Assembly (NCBI GenBank): GCA_009992615.1
Contig: JAACVA010000234.1
Span: 1,533-10,539 of the forward strand
Direction: 5' to 3'
Length of the DNA: 9,007 nt
Origin: Rhodobacterales bacterium
Lineage (GTDB): Bacteria > Pseudomonadota > Alphaproteobacteria > Rhodobacterales > Rhodobacteraceae
Shown: positions 7,732 through 9,007 of the stretch, one piece after another
Position numbering within the stretch: the stretch's first letter is position 1
How the letters are laid out: every line of letters starts with the position of its first letter
Made by a program: the position numbers and the translations under genes
The notes under the pieces: model-generated
Databases searched by the model: none
Told to the model about the DNA's origin: nothing
The model's input: the letters and a program-made list of their open reading frames with translations, nothing else

Positions 7732-8463
7732 GTGGCACGGGCAAGCAAGACATCAAAGGCCAAGACGGCCGCACGCGCACCGCGCCGGTTTTCACCGCTG
7801 CGCTGGCTTTTGCGCTGGGCGTTTCGGGGTGCGGTTCTGGTGCTGGTGGCGCTGTTGATCTGGGTCTCGTGGTTTGCGGTGATGAATCCGGGCGCGACGC
7901 CATACATGCGGGCGGAAAGCGCACGGTTGGGCGCCCTCGATTATCAGTGGGTGCGCCTTGACGATGTGGCCCCCGCCATGGCCCTGTCGGCCGTCGCGGC
8001 GGAGGATGCGAATTTCTGTTCCCACTGGGGGTTTGACATGGCGGCGATCCGGCTGGCCCTGGAAGAGGGCCGCGCAAGGGGTGCCTCGACCATCTCACAG
8101 CAGGTGGTCAAGAACGTGTTTCTCTGGCAGGGGCGCAGTTGGTGGCGCAAGGCGCTTGAGGCCGGGATAACCCCCTTGGTCGAAACGATCTGGAGCAAGC
8201 GGCGGATCCTTGAGATGTATCTCAACATTGCGGAATTCGACGAGGGTGTGTTCGGCGTGGATGCCGCCGCGCACCATTATTTCGGCATCGGCCCGGATGC
8301 TCTGAGCGCGACCCAGGCCGCGCGACTGGCGGCGATCCTGCCCAACCCCAAGGAACGCTCGGCCAGCCGGCCGAGTGATTTCGTGCGCCGGCGCGCCAAT
8401 GCCATTCGTGACGGCGCAGCGACGATCCAGAGTGATGGCCGCGCGGCCTGTTTTGCCGGCTAG
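7732..8463 (+). CDS. mtgA: Monofunctional biosynthetic peptidoglycan transglycosylase MtgA
   Basis: Membrane-anchored GT51 glycosyltransferase that polymerises lipid II into glycan strands on the periplasmic face, without a transpeptidase domain. From the GTG at 7732 the product is 243 residues. A basic tail (1-28) is followed by one membrane segment (about 29-51), then the GT51 domain. Its motifs are all visible: the EDxxFxxHxG catalytic motif (E91, D92, F95, H98, G100), GASTISQQ (117-124), RKALE with the likely second catalytic Glu143, and the KRRILEMYLN motif (155-164). The protein ends soon after the GT51 domain, as expected for MtgA and unlike bifunctional class A PBPs. The start is uncertain. 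In-frame TTG 7696 and ATG 7702 also exist, but both fall inside the likely promoter and lack a ribosome site; GTG 7732 has AAGG 6 bases upstream and gives a more typical basic N-terminus. It is probably transcribed independently of gltBD because of the terminator at 7637-7665. Confidence 0.93.
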   Translation: MARASKTSKAKTAARAPRRFSPLRWLLRWAFRGAVLVLVALLIWVSWFAVMNPGATPYMRAESARLGALDYQWVRLDDVAPAMALSAVAAEDANFCSHWGFDMAAIRLALEEGRARGASTISQQVVKNVFLWQGRSWWRKALEAGITPLVETIWSKRRILEMYLNIAEFDEGVFGVDAAAHHYFGIGPDALSATQAARLAAILPNPKERSASRPSDFVRRRANAIRDGAATIQSDGRAACFAG

Positions 8464-8556
8464 CCCCGCGATCGCTGTGCCGCCCTGCCATGAACAGTTG
8501 AACCCATCGGTAATTCAAGGCATGGGTTGATAGCCCCCATAAAAATGGTTTTACCG
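8464..8556. other. Intergenic region between mtgA and the GST-family gene
   Basis: This 93-base gap holds a perfect 7-base inverted repeat, AACCCAT (8501-8507) and ATGGGTT (8522-8528), with a 14-base loop. No T-tract follows, so it is a poor terminator and may be chance. A -10-like CATAAA (8538-8543) sits 18 bases after a weak TTCAAG (8514-8519); this could start the GST gene but is not convincing. I see no clear ribosome site before the GST start. Confidence 0.35.
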
Positions 8557-9007
8557 ATGAATCGTCTGTTCCATGTTCCGTTGTCACCGTTTTCCCGCAA
8601 GGTCAGGCTGAGTTTGGCTGAAAAGCGGATCGAGGTCGAACTGGTGGAAGAACGGTACTGGGAACAGGATCCGGACTTTCTGCGCCGCAATCCGGCGGGC
8701 AAGGTGCCGGTGCTGAAATTCGGATCCCTTACCCTGAGCGACAGCGTGGCGATCTGTGAATATCTGGAAGAGGTGCATCCCGAACCATCGCTGATGCCCT
8801 CGAACCCGGAAGAGCGGTATGAGGTGCGGCGCCTCGTGGCGTGGTTCGATGACAAGTTCCACAAGGAGGTCACCGCCAAGCTGTTGTATGAACGGGTGAA
8901 CAAGAAGGTCATGGGGCTGGGCTATCCCGACAGCGGCAACATCAAGGCGGGAGCCAAGGCGATCAAATATCACCTCGATTACATGGGCTGGCTTCTGGAA
9001 CAGCGCC
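8557..9007 (+). CDS. Glutathione S-transferase family protein (3' partial)
   Basis: The open frame runs off the window end; 150 complete codons are visible. The N-terminal thioredoxin-like GST domain spans about residues 1-76. It begins RLFHVPLSPFSRKVRLSLAEK and contains NPAGKVPVL with the cis-proline before Val, then the DSVAICEYLEE segment, where the 'DS' pair normally binds the gamma-glutamyl part of glutathione. The helical C-terminal domain begins near residue 85 and is cut off. The family uses glutathione for conjugation, reduction or isomerisation; the substrate cannot be told from this fragment. The active-site region reads SPFSRK, with Ser13 where some relatives have Cys, so a Ser-type rather than Cys-type chemistry is possible. 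An in-frame ATG at 8545 would add four residues (MVLP). I prefer 8557 because GST proteins usually begin two or three residues before the first beta strand, but neither start has a clear ribosome site. Confidence 0.88.
   Translation, partial: MNRLFHVPLSPFSRKVRLSLAEKRIEVELVEERYWEQDPDFLRRNPAGKVPVLKFGSLTLSDSVAICEYLEEVHPEPSLMPSNPEERYEVRRLVAWFDDKFHKEVTAKLLYERVNKKVMGLGYPDSGNIKAGAKAIKYHLDYMGWLLEQR

Noticed and set aside
8540..8553. TAAAA-ATGG-TTTTA inverted repeat at the GST start.
   Set aside because: A five-base A/T-only stem is unstable and likely by chance.

Overview
The window is a GC-rich stretch of chromosome from an alphaproteobacterium, most likely of the Rhodobacteraceae/Roseobacter group. 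I infer this from the style of the encoded proteins (GltD, GltB, MtgA), the order gltD-gltB, and an NDUFA9-like epimerase gene next to uppP. No database search was possible, so the taxonomic call is an inference.

Layout. (1) Positions 2-574, plus strand: the 3' part of an NAD(P)-binding, NDUFA9-like atypical short-chain dehydrogenase/epimerase gene. (2) Positions 575-1378, minus strand: uppP, undecaprenyl-diphosphate phosphatase. It converges on the previous gene so tightly that the two stop codons abut. (3) Positions 1379-1593: an AT-rich divergent intergenic region that must start both uppP and the next operon. (4) Positions 1594-3027: gltD, the glutamate synthase small subunit. (5) Positions 3079-7617: gltB, the large subunit, followed by a strong hairpin terminator at 7637-7665. 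(6) Positions 7732-8463: mtgA, a monofunctional peptidoglycan glycosyltransferase with its own likely promoter. (7) Positions 8557-9007: the 5' part of a glutathione S-transferase family gene that runs off the window.

How the genes work together. GltD and GltB form NADPH-dependent glutamate synthase (GOGAT), which with glutamine synthetase assimilates ammonium. All eight iron-sulfur cysteines of GltD, and the catalytic cysteine and 3Fe-4S cysteines of GltB, are present, so the enzyme looks intact. UppP and MtgA both act in cell wall synthesis (lipid carrier recycling and glycan strand polymerisation), but they lie on opposite strands and are not co-transcribed.

This is a housekeeping region. 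I found no mobile element, CRISPR array, tRNA, rRNA, toxin-antitoxin pair or defence system, and no sign of an undescribed system. The points worth a second look are small: start-site choices, possible leaderless transcripts, abutting convergent stops, and the AT-rich divergent promoter region.
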